A stretch of DNA of 64,000 nucleotides from Isoetes taiwanensis (Eukaryota; Streptophyta; Lycopodiopsida; Isoetales; Isoetaceae): NCBI GenBank assembly GCA_021234155.1, contig JAJEKV010000058.1, positions 8,990,992 to 9,054,991 of the forward strand. The letters are read 5' to 3'. A program made the translations under genes and the position numbers. This document shows positions 23,501 through 33,678 of the stretch, in pieces; position 1 is the first letter of the stretch; each line of letters starts with the position of its first letter. The notes under the pieces were generated by a model. It was given only the letters and a program-made list of their open reading frames with translations. It was not told where the DNA came from and searched no databases.

Positions 23501-24179
23501 ATCCTTCAAGGTTGTCAACTCTGCTGCTACTATTCCACAAATTCTCACTCAGGTAGTACCTATCATGTAAACAGCAAATGGGGTCTACTCTATGGTCAAA
23601 CCAACTGAAAGCTTGAGGCTTGGTTCTGGCCAAAGTTAAATTATGGGAAGAGAGAAGACTATCCCATGCACATCTCTCCTGAGGAAGAAGATTCCTAAAG
23701 TTTCTATTCCTCATAAAACTGTCTGTAACCATATTGAAATCTCCACCTATGACACAATCCTCCACATCCAAGTTGCTCAGGCTGCTATTAATTCTGCTCC
23801 ACATCAAGGATCTTTCAGAAGGATCATGGAAAGAATAGACATTGGTAAAGGCTATCTTGCACGATTTTATTCTGCCAACAAGAGTCTGCCATCTACCATT
23901 GGTATCATTAATCATATAAATATCTTCCAAGTTTATTCTTTGACTCCAAGCAATGGCTATTCCTGCAGACGAGTTGTTAGCCACAATAGACCAAATATTA
24001 TAATTAGGAGAAAGAATATTAGAAATAATCCTTTCATGATTGGGATCATGAATCTTATGTTCCTGGATAAAAAGAATGTCAGGGCTAAGGTTAGATAAAC
24101 AAACTTTAATTCTGTCCCTTTTGATGCTATTATTAATACCTTGGAGATTCCAAGTAATCATCTTGATAGTTCCTAACAT
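20531..24179 (-). pseudogene. LINE ORF2: endonuclease-reverse transcriptase, one frameshift
   Basis: Frame 24179-22140 encodes an APE-type endonuclease ('ITWNLQGINN', 'FIQEHKI', 'VIGGDFNMV', 'ISDHYP') and RT ('IALIPKIDSPNTFSDYMPIS', 'LLKLDITKAFDTVSWNF', 'RGVKQGCPLAPFLFLI'). A stop after 'LIKGLTS' near 22140 is followed in the next frame by 'NGHFADDTFILMSMDEN', the RT active site, continuing to 20531. The C-terminus has a zf-RVT domain ('FMWKSPINPKIKSFIWQLWH', 'CERCLGAKEDENHLF'). Total is about 1,210 codons, near the usual length for plant LINE ORF2. A single 1-nt shift separates the halves, in a spot rich in CTG/CAG (22135-22150). This protein nicks DNA and primes reverse transcription on the target. 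Confidence 0.93.
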
Positions 24180-24187
24180 TTAAAACT

Positions 24188-25309
24188 TTATTGAATATTT
24201 TTAGCTATCCTAGATTGAATAGCTGCTTTTCTTGGGCTTACCCTAATAGGTCCAGAATAAATCTTTTTTTGGCCCCTTCCTCTTTTTTTATATACGACCT
24301 GCTGCCAATTTATTTCTTCATTCTCATTATCACTCACATGCTCCTCCTCTTTGTTGTTATTGGTATCATCATAAAAAAAGAGAGGAGCAGTTTGAGGGAT
24401 GGAAACAGTCATAAATCCCGGAGAAATTTTGAATGAAAGGTCAATATTTTTAAAGATAAGATTCCAATTTTTGTCAATCTTGAAATTACCTTCATAACTC
24501 ACCTGGTCCTCACCATTCTTAATGCCCTGATTGTTGTTGCTGCTTTCCCCCTTTGGATCCATATTCTGCACAACAGTATTCTTGGGTCTCCATTCTTGTC
24601 TAATAATAAGGGGAGGGGTATTCCCCTTTTCCTCCGAAATTATTCCTTTGCCCTTATCCATATCCTTTTTAGGCATTTTAGAATAATCAATTTTAAGGTT
24701 GAATACCGTGTGCTCAGAAATCTTGACTGTAATTTCCCTTCTCCACTCAGATCTGATCCTCTTTGAAATGCACACTGAGGGGAAATTAGTTTGGGGAATA
24801 TTTATGCTAATGACTTCTCCCAGGTTTTCAGAAATAGCTTGCAGGTGGGATTTAGTCCAGAGACCAGGAGGTAAATTGGGGTAAGTTACCCAGGTAGAGG
24901 TGGATACTAAATCATAATTACCTGGGATATAGATCGGGATCCATCTCATGATAAAGAAATCCTTATTTCCAATATTATCCAATCTTTTTCTAAGAATAGA
25001 CCCAACACTATTCTCGTCAGAGCACAAAATTTGGAAGGTTTTATTGTCTATTTTGAGAATGGAGAGGATCGGAACTCTCTGAATCTTAGTGATCCAGAAC
25101 TTAACCTCACCAAGAGAAGGGGATTTGTCAGGAAAATGAATAAGGATCCCCTTTTTAGAGTATAAGTCTGAGGCCGAGGAGTCCCTGATACCAGAAAGAT
25201 CTAAAGTCCCTTTCTTAATCTCACTTCTGCTCTCGTTAACATGACAGGACGAATTAAGCTCATAATTAACCTGATTAAGAAGAGCATTTTTATAAGAGAC
25301 AATATTCAA
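24188..25309 (-). CDS. LINE ORF1 protein (DUF4283-like)
   Basis: A 373-codon frame. Its N-terminal third contains 'GILIHFPDKSPSLGEVKFWI' and 'IGNKDFFIMRWIPIYIPGNY', and then 'TWVTYPNLPPGLWTKSHLQA' with 'ISENLGEVISI'. This is the pattern of plant LINE ORF1 / DUF4283 proteins, which bind element RNA. No CCHC knuckle was found in this frame; the rest is a charged linker ending in a basic tail. It starts in a 4-nt overlap with the preceding frame and ends 8 nt before the ORF2 start. Intact as read. Confidence 0.82.
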   Translation of the reverse strand: MNIVSYKNALLNQVNYELNSSCHVNESRSEIKKGTLDLSGIRDSSASDLYSKKGILIHFPDKSPSLGEVKFWITKIQRVPILSILKIDNKTFQILCSDENSVGSILRKRLDNIGNKDFFIMRWIPIYIPGNYDLVSTSTWVTYPNLPPGLWTKSHLQAISENLGEVISINIPQTNFPSVCISKRIRSEWRREITVKISEHTVFNLKIDYSKMPKKDMDKGKGIISEEKGNTPPLIIRQEWRPKNTVVQNMDPKGESSNNNQGIKNGEDQVSYEGNFKIDKNWNLIFKNIDLSFKISPGFMTVSIPQTAPLFFYDDTNNNKEEEHVSDNENEEINWQQVVYKKRGRGQKKIYSGPIRVSPRKAAIQSRIAKNIQ

Positions 25310-26127
25310 ACCTTTAGCCGTGTCGCTTTTACCAGGATTGGAGCTCTGTTGCGGATATGGTGGTCCCCCACTTTGGTTCTGTTTTTGTTTAGCCTGGCAG
25401 CCTGCACCTCTTTACAATTCTTGCAGTCACACTGATCCACCTCTGTGGGATTGAAGTACCCATTGCTGTCCCGGATCTTGCAAGCCTTGGTGTCACCTTT
25501 TAAGTGTATCTGATGAATTTCATAGTTCTTGGAGACATTATCCAGCACCAGGGTCGAGACATAAGAGAGATTATTCTTGAAAATCCTTCGCTGCCTCTCG
25601 ATAACTTGATCATCCGCATCCTCCCACCTCCTTATCAGTTTGATTGTGGCTGCTGAGTTCCATTTAAGCTTTTCCATTTCTACCAGAATCTCCTTTGTTC
25701 TATTCATCATCTCATTCATGGATTTCTGGAATATGTTATTTTTTAAACTACAACATTCCTCTTCGCTATGCCCTTGTTTAGCCGTGATAAGTTTGTAGAG
25801 GTTTCTGTCCATTTCTTGCAAGATTTCCAAAGTATTCCAAGCCCAGTCCCTATCATTTGCTCTCCCGCTACTGTAGTCCTCTTCAATCTTCTTGATCTTG
25901 TCTAAGCTTGCACAAATTGATCCTTCCCCCGAAACATCCATGCAGAAAGCGGCCGCCTTCTGCTGATCCTTAATAATCTCAAAAGCAACATACAGTTCTT
26001 TCAGATTTTTCCATGCCACATCGTTCCTTTCTTCCAACCTGAAGATCATATTCCATTCCTCATCCTCCCTCTGTTTCTCTGTGTCAATAGTTTTCTTTCC
26101 CTTCCCCTGGTTTCCTACCTCCACCAT
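25306..26127 (-). CDS. LINE upstream frame ORF0b, coiled-coil-like with C-terminal Cys module
   Basis: A 273-codon frame rich in K/E with long helical, probably coiled-coil stretches (residues about 15-190). Near the C-terminus it has a module of pattern C-x3-D-S-x-G-x-F-N-x6-C-x-C-x2-C ('GYFNPTEVDQCDCKNC'), followed by an 'HHIR' motif. The same module appears in the frame at the other end of this LINE and in the second LINE at about 53.05 kb. Metal or RNA binding is a reasonable inference, not a recognised family. Its stop codon overlaps the next start in the sequence ATGA, which suggests coupled translation. It may instead be the N-terminal half of ORF1 separated by a lesion. Confidence 0.75.
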   Translation of the reverse strand: MVEVGNQGKGKKTIDTEKQREDEEWNMIFRLEERNDVAWKNLKELYVAFEIIKDQQKAAAFCMDVSGEGSICASLDKIKKIEEDYSSGRANDRDWAWNTLEILQEMDRNLYKLITAKQGHSEEECCSLKNNIFQKSMNEMMNRTKEILVEMEKLKWNSAATIKLIRRWEDADDQVIERQRRIFKNNLSYVSTLVLDNVSKNYEIHQIHLKGDTKACKIRDSNGYFNPTEVDQCDCKNCKEVQAARLNKNRTKVGDHHIRNRAPILVKATRLKV

Positions 26128-26162
26128 TTTTCTTTCTGAACTTCCAAGACAGAAAGAAAGAG

Positions 26163-26533
26163 TTAATTTGCCAAAGCAAACCTCCAGACTACAATTTCTA
26201 GGTTTGTCAAGAACTGAGCCGGCCTGAGATCGAAGAAAGTCGACCAGTGCCAGAGAGGTTCCGCGCCAAATCGCTCAGGGACTGAAATCTGAAGGATGTT
26301 TCTTGAGTATCTTCCTACTGCCAGATATCCTGTATTATGGGCCGCAATTCTTAAAGATCCTACTCTATCGAAGCAGAGAATGCACATATAATGATTCCCA
26401 TAGGCCTGCCTAGAGAAGATGTGTACGTCTGATTTAAAATGCTATCTAGGTAATCTACTGTCACATCATGATCCAAGGGAATGCTCGGGTACCCAAGTCC
26501 CTGGAGAACAACCTCTAGAAAGGCCTCATCCAT
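26163..26533 (-). pseudogene. LINE upstream frame ORF0a (conserved in a second LINE)
   Basis: Begins 'MDEAFLEVVLQGLGYPSIPL' and, after a frame change near 26390, continues 'MCILCFDRVGSLRIAAHNTG' and 'FGAEPLWHWSTFF'. The same order is found on the plus strand at 51728-52070 ('MDEPLLEAVLHRLGFTHIPS', 'FLCILRFDEIGSLRITAHNS', 'FGVETTFHWASSF'), so it is a conserved protein-coding part of this LINE lineage and not a chance frame. I do not recognise the domain. The frame change is either damage or a sequencing error. Confidence 0.7.
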
Positions 26534-26615
26534 CGGGTCCTGGTTCCGCACGCTTCCCAAGGCGGTGTCTCTTCCTGCGCCTAACGTTCATCTCGTTTCC
26601 TCATCTGCTGAAATC

Positions 26616-26631
26616 GTATGATCATTTTGTC
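26616..26631. repeat. 16-bp target-site duplication of the LINE, right copy
   Basis: Identical to 19995-20010. The copia reading frame continues through it ('YDHFVTYEILEN'). Confidence 0.95.
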
Positions 26632-27566
26632 ACTTATGAAATTCTTGAAAATCCTAGAGTCATAAAAATGGGGGATCATCACACTCAAAAGGCTGTGGGG
26701 GCACTGTGCAAATCTCCTATGCTAATTCTGTGGTGTATGTACATGATGTTCTTCATGTACCTGGTTTATTCAAAAACCTCCTTGCTGTTAGCAAGCTTGC
26801 AGATGCAGGCTATGAGCTAAAATTTACAGCTAATGGCTGTGAAATTCTCGACTCTTACAGCAAAGTTCATGTGGCAGCATTCAGACTTGGAAATTTGTAC
26901 CAACTCGAAGGCATTTCTGCCAATATTGAGTATGCACATCTTGTGGCAGATCCTCCTACTGATAAATCATTGTGGCATCACCGTCTTGGACACATTGCAT
27001 GTAAAAAGGTCAAGCTGCTGAAGAAAAAGGGGCTTGTTCGAGGATCTACCTTATTGAAGGCACCATGTAATGCATGCATGCAAGCCAAGTTTACTAGAGC
27101 TCACATTCCTCTATCGAGCTCTCATGAATCAAAGAAACTGGCTTTGATCCATACAGATTTGTGTGGCCCCATTAGTCCTCCAACATATGCTGGTTCGAGG
27201 TATTTTTTGGTTTTCTTAGATGATTACTCAAGGTACATCTCTGTCTTCTTGCTGAAAACCAAAGATCAATGTTTTGCACATTTCAAGATGTTTAAACATG
27301 CTGTTGAGAAACAAACAGGAGGACAGGTTCTAGCTATCAGATTAGATGATGAGGGGGGGTTCTGTTCTAAGATATTTGAAGAGTTCCTACTCTCTAATGC
27401 TATTGAGCATCAATTAATAGCACTTTACAGTCCAGAACAGAATGGTTGTGCAGAACGAGCCAATAGAAGCATCATTGAAATGGCACGAGCTCTTTTGATT
27501 GCCATGAATGTGCCTGCATCCTTTTGGAGAGAAGCCATTTCAACTGCAGCATTCATCATGAACTGA
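26632..27566 (+). pseudogene. Copia protease end, GAG-pre-integrase and integrase
   Basis: Starts in register with the protease piece left of the LINE. After a frame change near 26700 a 286-codon frame runs to 27566: 'YVHDVLHVPGLFKNLLAVSK', the integrase zinc finger 'HHRLGHIACKKVKLLKKKG' to 'CNACMQAKF', and the core with 'LIHTDLCGPISPPTYAG'. A second acidic block 'IRLDDEGGFCSKIFEEFL' is altered from the usual DNGGEF, and 'SPEQNGCAERANRSI' holds the third catalytic residue. A stop follows 'AAFIMN', and about 60 residues of the integrase tail are missing before 27590. Integrates copia cDNA when intact. Confidence 0.93.
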
Positions 27567-29388
27567 GTACCTCATGCAAGCCTGGATTTTTAGATTCCAA
27601 GACACGAGCCTGCATGTTCATTGGTTACTGCTCTAACAGAAAGGCTTTTCGTTTCATAGATCTTGAAACCAATAAACTTGTTATCAGCTGTCATGCTCAG
27701 TTCAATGAGTTTGAACCATGTTTTCCACAACCAACTCATTCCACTGATACCTTCATCTTCATTCCAGAAGATATACCATCCTTGCCTCCACCTTTACATT
27801 CATCTGCTTCTCCTGATATGCCTCCACCTTTACATACCCCTGCTTCTTCTGATATAAACCCTGATTCCTCATCAGAACCCCTCTTCCCTTTTGAAGATCC
27901 CTCTGAATACCTCATTGATTCTCATGATCCCCTTCTGCCAGCACCTCGTCCCTCTCGTGCTAAGAAGTTACCCCATTGGCTTAAAGATTATGTACTTAAC
28001 ACAGAAGACATCATTCTTGAACCAATCCATTATCAGGATGCCATCCAGAGCTCTCAGCACACTCAGTGGCATGAGGCCATGACTGCAGAAATGACAGGAA
28101 TTGATCAAGCAGGCACATAGAATTTAGTTCCCCGACCAACAGGCAGAACCATTGTTGGATCTAGATAGGTCTATAAGATCAAATACAGGGCTGATGGTAC
28201 CATTGATCGATTCAAGGCTCATAGCCAGAGGTTTTACACAAGTACCTGGCATAGACTTCGACAAGACTTTTGCACCAGTAGTTAGAATGACTACAATTCG
28301 AACACTTCTTGCTCAAGCATGTCTTCATCATCACTTTGTTCACCAACTTAATGTTACTAACGCCTTTCTGCATGGAGAGTTACAGGAAGATGTTTTTATG
28401 GAACAACCAGAAGGATTTGAGCAGGGCAACAATCTAGTCTGCAAACTTCATAAGGCTCTATATGGATTAAAGCAAGCTTCAAGGACCTGGTACTTCAAAC
28501 TCATCACTGTCCTACTCGATCTTGGTTTTACAGTAAGCACCTCTGATCCTAGTCTATACTTCCGTTTATCTCCTTATTCTATTTACATCTTATGCTATGT
28601 AGATGACCTTCTAGTCATAGCTGCCCATGAACCCGATCTCATTTTTCTAAAACTCAACTTCAAGAAGTTTTTCGTATGAAAGATCTCGGTCCAATCTGTC
28701 ACTTTCTTGGTCTCCAAATTACCTATGATCAAAACCTTGGCACCATGTTTATCCATCAGGAAAAATATCTTTCTGACTCGATCACTCATCTTTGTTTGCA
28801 GAACTGTCATTCCATTTCCACTCCCCTTGAATTTGGTGTCAAACTTCACCCTGCAGATCCTCCTTGTTCTTCTCAATATTCCTATTTTCGTGATCACTAC
28901 CGTCATATCCTTGGTACCATTAATTTTGCTGCTATTTCTACACGACCTGATCTTTCCCTTCCCTTATCCAAACTAAGCCAATGTTCTGCAGACCCTAAAC
29001 AGTCTCTCTGTGTCTCACTTAAACGCTGCCTCTGTTACATAGCTGGGTCTTTGAAGCTTGGAATCCATTATAGTGCCAGTGGGGGAAAACAAGTACTTGG
29101 TTATTCAGACTCAGATTGGGGCCAAGATGCTGACAGGAAATCAATTTCTGGATACACCTTTATGTTCGCAGGAGGGGCAATAAGTTGGAGCAGTCACAAA
29201 CAACGCTGTGTGGCACAATCAACCACAGAGGCTGAATATTATGCCATTGCACATGCTATCAATGATGGTTTGTGGCTTCAAAGGTTAACCATTGAGCTTC
29301 AAATTCATACAGATCCAGGGATGACAATCATGGTGGATAATCAGGGAGCAATACAAATCTCAAATGGATCAAAGCCAGTTTCTTTGAT
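27567..29388 (+). pseudogene. Copia reverse transcriptase and RNase H
   Basis: After the deletion the frame resumes at 'LDSKTRACMFIGYCSNRKAF'. RT follows: 'ARGFTQVPGIDFDKTFAPVV', 'NVTNAFLHGELQEDVFMEQP', 'CKLHKALYGLKQASRTWY' and the active site 'YILCYVDDLLVI' (28583-28618). A 1-nt shift at about 28676 leads into 'MKDLGPICHFLGLQITY', and RNase H ('GYSDSDWGQDADRKSISGY', 'QSTTEAEYYAIAHA'). The frame ends in 'QISNGSKPVS' at 29388, where the sequence switches to the opposite orientation. The usual terminal 'RTKHIDIRYHFIRD' segment is missing. Confidence 0.93.
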
Positions 29389-30324
29389 TCATGAGAGCTC
29401 GATGGAGGAAAGTGAGCTCTAGTAACCTTGGCTTGCATGCATGAAGATCTTCATCAGATGCACTATTTTCTTCAGCAACATTGGCTTGTGGTGGTGTCTC
29501 AGATTTTGGAGGAACTGGAGCAGGAGCTCGACAGTCTTTTGCCAGATGCCCATCCTTTTGGCATCGGAAACAAGTTACTTTGCTTCGATCAAACTTCCCT
29601 TTCTTGGGCACATTTTGAGAAGACTGCTTTGCCTTCCCATTCATAAACATCAAGCTATCTGTGGTTGAGGGTCGAAGCCCTTGCTTCCGAATAACCTCTG
29701 CTTTGAGGCGGTCCAATGCCTTCTCAAAAGTATAGTCGGAAAGTCTTCCCTCCATATTTATCACAATCCCTTCAAACGATTGTGATAAACTATTCAAAAG
29801 CATGCATACCTTCTCATCTTTGGTGACATCCACCCCTGTGGAATGTAACTCATCGAGAAGATCTTTCATTTGACACACATGATCCATGAAGTCATCACCT
29901 TCCGGTAACTGAAGACCATACAATCGTTTGCGCAAAGCAAGACGATTCCCTGCGAGATTTGAAGCATAATGATTCAGCAAAATGCCCCAGATCGCACATG
30001 CAGTGGTGGCTCCTTTCACGAGCCGTGCTGGAACATCATCCAGGCTTGAGCAGATAATCAACCTTGCCTTTTGATCTTTCTCAAGGAGATCTCGGGCTGA
30101 AGGATCAGTGCTGCATCATCATCTTCATCATCATCGGCATCTGCCACAGTAAGTGATGCAACAGACATGTTTGCAGCAAGGTTAGGAGTTTGGACGATTG
30201 CCCACAAATCCTTGTCTTCTAATATCATTTGAATTCGCCACTTCCAGATTTGGAAGTTCTTTCCATTGAAACGAGGAATCAACCTCCACTCATAGGAGCT
30301 CAGAGTTCCGGTGGAGTTATCCAT
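29388..30324 (-). pseudogene. Copia gag on the minus strand, fused to a piece of integrase
   Basis: Reads from 30324 leftward: 'WRLIPRFNGKNFQIWKWRIQ' (30324-30058), then after a break the UBN2-type Gag 'GILLNHYASNLAGNRLALRK' with 'RLYGLQLPEGDDFMDHV', then the CCHC knuckle 'CFRCQKDGHLAKDC'. After 'PPQANVAEENSASDEDLH' the sequence jumps to integrase-derived DNA (29460-29370 on the minus strand is homologous to 27070-27140 on the plus strand). The orientation is opposite to the copia pol to its left, although both lie inside the same pair of LTRs. Confidence 0.9.
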
Positions 30325-30435
30325 TTAGACAACAAAGGACAAATATTAATGGCAAGATAAAGAATGATTTAATGGCAGGACAAAGTAAGACTGACGCGTT
30401 TAAATCAAGATTGAAGTCACAGTGGGCCCATAACC

Positions 30436-30702
30436 TGTGAGAAAGAAGATATTCAAACAGATTGAAAATGAATCAAATGGAAATGAATCAGAAGAACTCC
30501 AAGTGATCTCGTATTGAACTGGTGAAAAATAGCCTCTCGGGCTAGAGTTTAAATACAACATACCACCTAACTTTGTGCCTTGAATTCTTCCATAATATAA
30601 GTCCCTAAACTTAGGAACATAACTTAACATAACTTAAGGAAATAACATAAATCAAGAAAATCACTTGCATGATAGATGCTGCTCATTTTAGCAATCCTAA
30701 CA
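30436..30702 (-). mobile_element. Right LTR of the copia element, 267 bp
   Basis: Plus-strand ends are TGTGAG...CTAACA. Its first 188 bp match the left LTR at 19513-19700. It lies beyond the start of the minus-strand gag, so it is the 5' LTR of the minus-strand element. The sequence between it and the gag start (30325-30435) contains 'TTATGGGCCCACTG' on the minus strand directly after the LTR, a candidate primer-binding site. Confidence 0.8.
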
Positions 30703-30707
30703 GGATT
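30703..30707. repeat. Right 5-bp target-site duplication of the copia element (GGATT)
   Basis: Matches GGATT at 19508-19512. The sequence after it ('TGTGTGTACAGGTCGGATTT') continues the TCGGATTT-rich DNA found left of the element. Confidence 0.7.
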
Positions 30708-30839
30708 TGTGTGTACAGGTCGGATTTGTGTGTTTTTTTTTTCCTATTGTTCATATCTCTGTTTTTCCTATGGATCTATAGTGAGAAATTGGAATTTTTT
30801 TTCGATTTCTAGATATCTCTGTTTTTCCATATGTGTACA

Positions 30840-31050
30840 TATGGTTTTTACATGGTATCTATGTTTGTTTTTTACATGGTATATGTTTGTTTTTGCTTAT
30901 TTTTGTTTCTATCTACATGGTTTCTACATGGTATCTACATGTTCGTTTTTGCAAAGGTTGGTTTTGCTTGTTTTTGTTTCTATCTACATGGTTTCTACAT
31001 GGTATCTACATGTTTGCTTTTGCAAAAGTTGTTTTTGCTTGTTTTTGTAG
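30840..31050 (+). repeat. Imperfect tandem repeat, unit about 76 bp
   Basis: Units containing 'TCTACATGGTTTCTACATGG', 'TATCTACATGTT', and 'TTTTTGCAAA' repeat about 2.5 times. It is T-rich and looks like intron or UTR sequence upstream of the small frame at 31112. Confidence 0.7.
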
Positions 31051-31111
31051 CATTGAACTTATTATTCTTCTTTTTTCTTTTTTTGCTATTTTAGATTCCC
31101 AGATATCTGCC

Positions 31112-31351
31112 ATGGATGGATTTGATGGTTACTCCTACATGCCTCAAGGATATTCATCCTACCCTTTTACACAAAGCCTTGAGGATTCTGAATCTCAAGA
31201 AATACCTTTATCTCAACCTGCTCTGGCACTTCCAAATTATCCTGTCTCATTTCATGCATTTTCACGTGGTCCAGTTGCAAGACGATCCTCTATCCCTCAA
31301 ATATACCCTTATGCTAGCCCCCCTATTGTAAATGAGCCAAACCAAAACTAA
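31112..31351 (+). CDS. Small frame, unknown function
   Basis: An ATG at 31112 opens a 79-codon frame starting 'MDGFDGYSYMPQGYSSYPFT' and rich in S, P, Y and Q. It is preceded by a T-rich stretch ending in TTTAG that could be a splice acceptor (31090-31094). Composition suggests a real N-terminal or linker exon, but no family is recognised and no downstream exon could be joined with confidence. Confidence 0.35.
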   Translation: MDGFDGYSYMPQGYSSYPFTQSLEDSESQEIPLSQPALALPNYPVSFHAFSRGPVARRSSIPQIYPYASPPIVNEPNQN

Positions 31352-32419
31352 ATGAGCTAAATTAACTTTTGATGTTTTTTGGTTCGCCCTTTTTTCGGCA
31401 ACCCGATCGTCAGCCAATTGGATGTCCTGGTTTGTTAGGGATAATGGCCGTCCATAGACCATTACGTGGGATAAGGGCCTGGCGAGCCCATTAGGGCGAG
31501 CCAGGTCTGCATCCCACGTAATGGCCTGCTGACGGCCATTTCCCCACGTAATAAGTGTGGGCAGTCAATTTCCTCGTCCACCTGGCCGTGACATGTCCAA
31601 AAGGGGGCAAAATTTGTGCTCTGTTCTTGCTTGAACTCTTTCTCTGCAGCTGCTTCTGGAGGCTCGATTCTTGGGCGCTGACCCTTCCGATGGAGCGTTG
31701 TCTACTTTTTTGGCCAGCGTTGTGCTCCAATATGTTTGTAGATTGGATTTAGCGATTTTAGCGTGCAAATTTTAAGCATTTGATGCTTTTTTGTGTTTTG
31801 GATGTTATTTTATGGAGCAACCTTGTTTCTTGGAAGTCTACTGTCATTTTGGTAAGTCTGATGATCGCATTTCTTTTTCTTGTCTGTAAAAAAATTCGTG
31901 AACATGCTTTTTTTGTTGTTTTTTCAGTATTAGGATGTGCTTATAAGGTCAAGACACAGTTATGGGAAGGTTTTAGTTAGAAGATGCAGAGAACTAAGAT
32001 TTTTCCTATTTTTGAATATTGTTTTTTGGTTTTAGAATCATGAAGCTTCAAAACCGAGTAACTTCTGTTAAGATTGTTTTGTCTTTCTATATCTCTTACA
32101 CTTTTATGTAACAATTTTTGTGTTACGAACAAATCTGGAGACTTTCTTATGTACCTTTGTTAAGAAGGTAAGTATTTTAATGCTTGCATATGTTTCTTTA
32201 CTTTATTTTCTGCTTCTAATGTAGTTTTTTTTTTTCCCTCTCCAGATTGAGGAGCGGTCTGTAATCATGATGGCTATAATACTTTTAGGACATAAATTGT
32301 CTTATGTCTGTTGTTTGTCTTTGTATTTAAGATTTGAGATGGGAGGTTTTGCTGTGGAAACCTGGCATAGTTTTGCACTGATCACATAAGACATAGATGT
32401 AGAGCAAGTAGTTGATCAG
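31352..32419. other. No recognisable gene
   Basis: T-rich sequence with intron-like character. Near 31455-31560 'CCATTACGTGG' and 'CCACGTAATGG' form an inverted pair around 31465 and 31513, with 'CCCACGTAATAAGTGTGGG' beside them. Short frames show no family features. Confidence 0.4.
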
Positions 32420-33330
32420 ATGCCTGACTTCTTGGCCATGATAAAATCTACGGAGGAGAATAATAAAGCTGTGTTTGATTCATTTGTTGAAGAAGTTGAA
32501 GGGAATGAGTGGTATGGACAGGAGCATGCTAATGATGTAAAAGAAGAAGATTTCTTACCTCTGGATGATGAGTTGGCGAAACAAAATGGTAGTGGTGGCC
32601 GCGATGCTTCTGTTAAAGTGAGCGATTGGCCAAGAAAACAATTTGATTCATGGAGGAAATTTATGGGGATGGATACTAGTGTGGTAGGAACTTTATAACT
32701 ATTTGCGATTTGTAATTAATTTATATACTAATGGTATTCTGTTTTGTAGCTTGAGTGTGATACTATGCTTTTGGAAGAATGATTAAGATGCGCCAAGAGA
32801 GGAGAATTTCAGCGACTAGTATTGAAGAAAACAGGTTAATATAATCCATAGTGATGTTTTTAAGAAGGCGACATATGCATTTATTCTTGCTGCTAAAGGC
32901 TCTAGGATTAAAGGCGTTGGTACCAAGTCTGTTAAGGCACCCGCAATCAGCTTTGCAGTTGAGGTAGACTTGCTTACTGCTATTGACCACTAAATTAGCC
33001 ATAATAGAGGTTGTCAGGAGAGGCTTTGCTACTATATTTGTTTCCCTTTCGGTGTTTGAGGAACAAAGAGCTACATGAACTGTTAGATTGGTTTTTTAAT
33101 GTTGATAGTGACGTTGATAGGGAGTTTATCTGCTTTAATGAGCAAGAGAGTAAGAATTATCAAGTGTCTGCGACTCGATTTGATAATTTCCATTTTAAAG
33201 ATCCTATTTTCACTCATGAGGCAGATTTTGTAGTTATCTATAAGCAGTGTGAACATCACTTATCTGAAAAGGATAATACTGAATCTCGAACCTTCTTTCT
33301 GACGCCATGTGTACAACCATCTCGTAATGT
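32420..33330 (+). pseudogene. Unidentified multi-exon gene fragment
   Basis: Candidate exons: 32420-32684, ending 'SDWPRKQFDSWRKFMGMDTS' before a GT; 32849-32992, with 'ATYAFILAAKGSRIKGVGTK'; and 33011-33328, with 'MSGEALLLYLFPFRCLRNKE' and 'DREFICFNEQESKNYQVSAT', ending before a GTAAGT-like donor. The acidic first exon and codon-like composition argue for real coding origin. I could not name a family. It may be a captured gene piece like others in this window. Confidence 0.4.
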
Positions 33331-33678
33331 AAGTATTCCCTTTTTTATCCTTTATTCCTATTTCTTATTTATTCTAGTAATAGTTAAAAGTCACATTTAA
33401 TTAAAATGGATCACATGCGATTCCCTTTTTTTTTTGAATCCTGTTATTTTACACGAAAAGGACGAGCAAAATGTTTTCGGCCTCTATAACTATCCAAAAT
33501 TTGAGTATTTCTATGTTAGGGTGGGTCCAAGCATCCTATATCTTTCCCTTTGTTGTCTCGGATCCGAGTTGAGAACACCAAGAATACAACTCAAACAAAG
33601 GAATTTCATTACACATTTAAAACAAAGTTACCGTTCAAAAAGATTTTTCATTAATAACTTATATAGTTACAACGTATT
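33331..33678. other. No recognisable gene
   Basis: AT-rich; includes short T-runs and small frames only. Probably intron or 3' flank of the fragments on either side. Confidence 0.4.

Larger units (their letters stand above)
20011..26615 (-). mobile_element. LINE retrotransposon, nearly complete, with 16-bp target duplication
   Basis: A 6605-bp non-LTR element on the minus strand, bounded by a perfect 16-bp target-site duplication. Its 3' end is at the left (short T-run after the duplication, i.e. an A-tail on the minus strand) and its 5' end at the right. It encodes in order two upstream frames, an ORF1-type protein, an endonuclease-reverse transcriptase, and a small Cys-rich downstream frame. 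It sits inside the protease region of a copia element. Confidence 0.95.
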
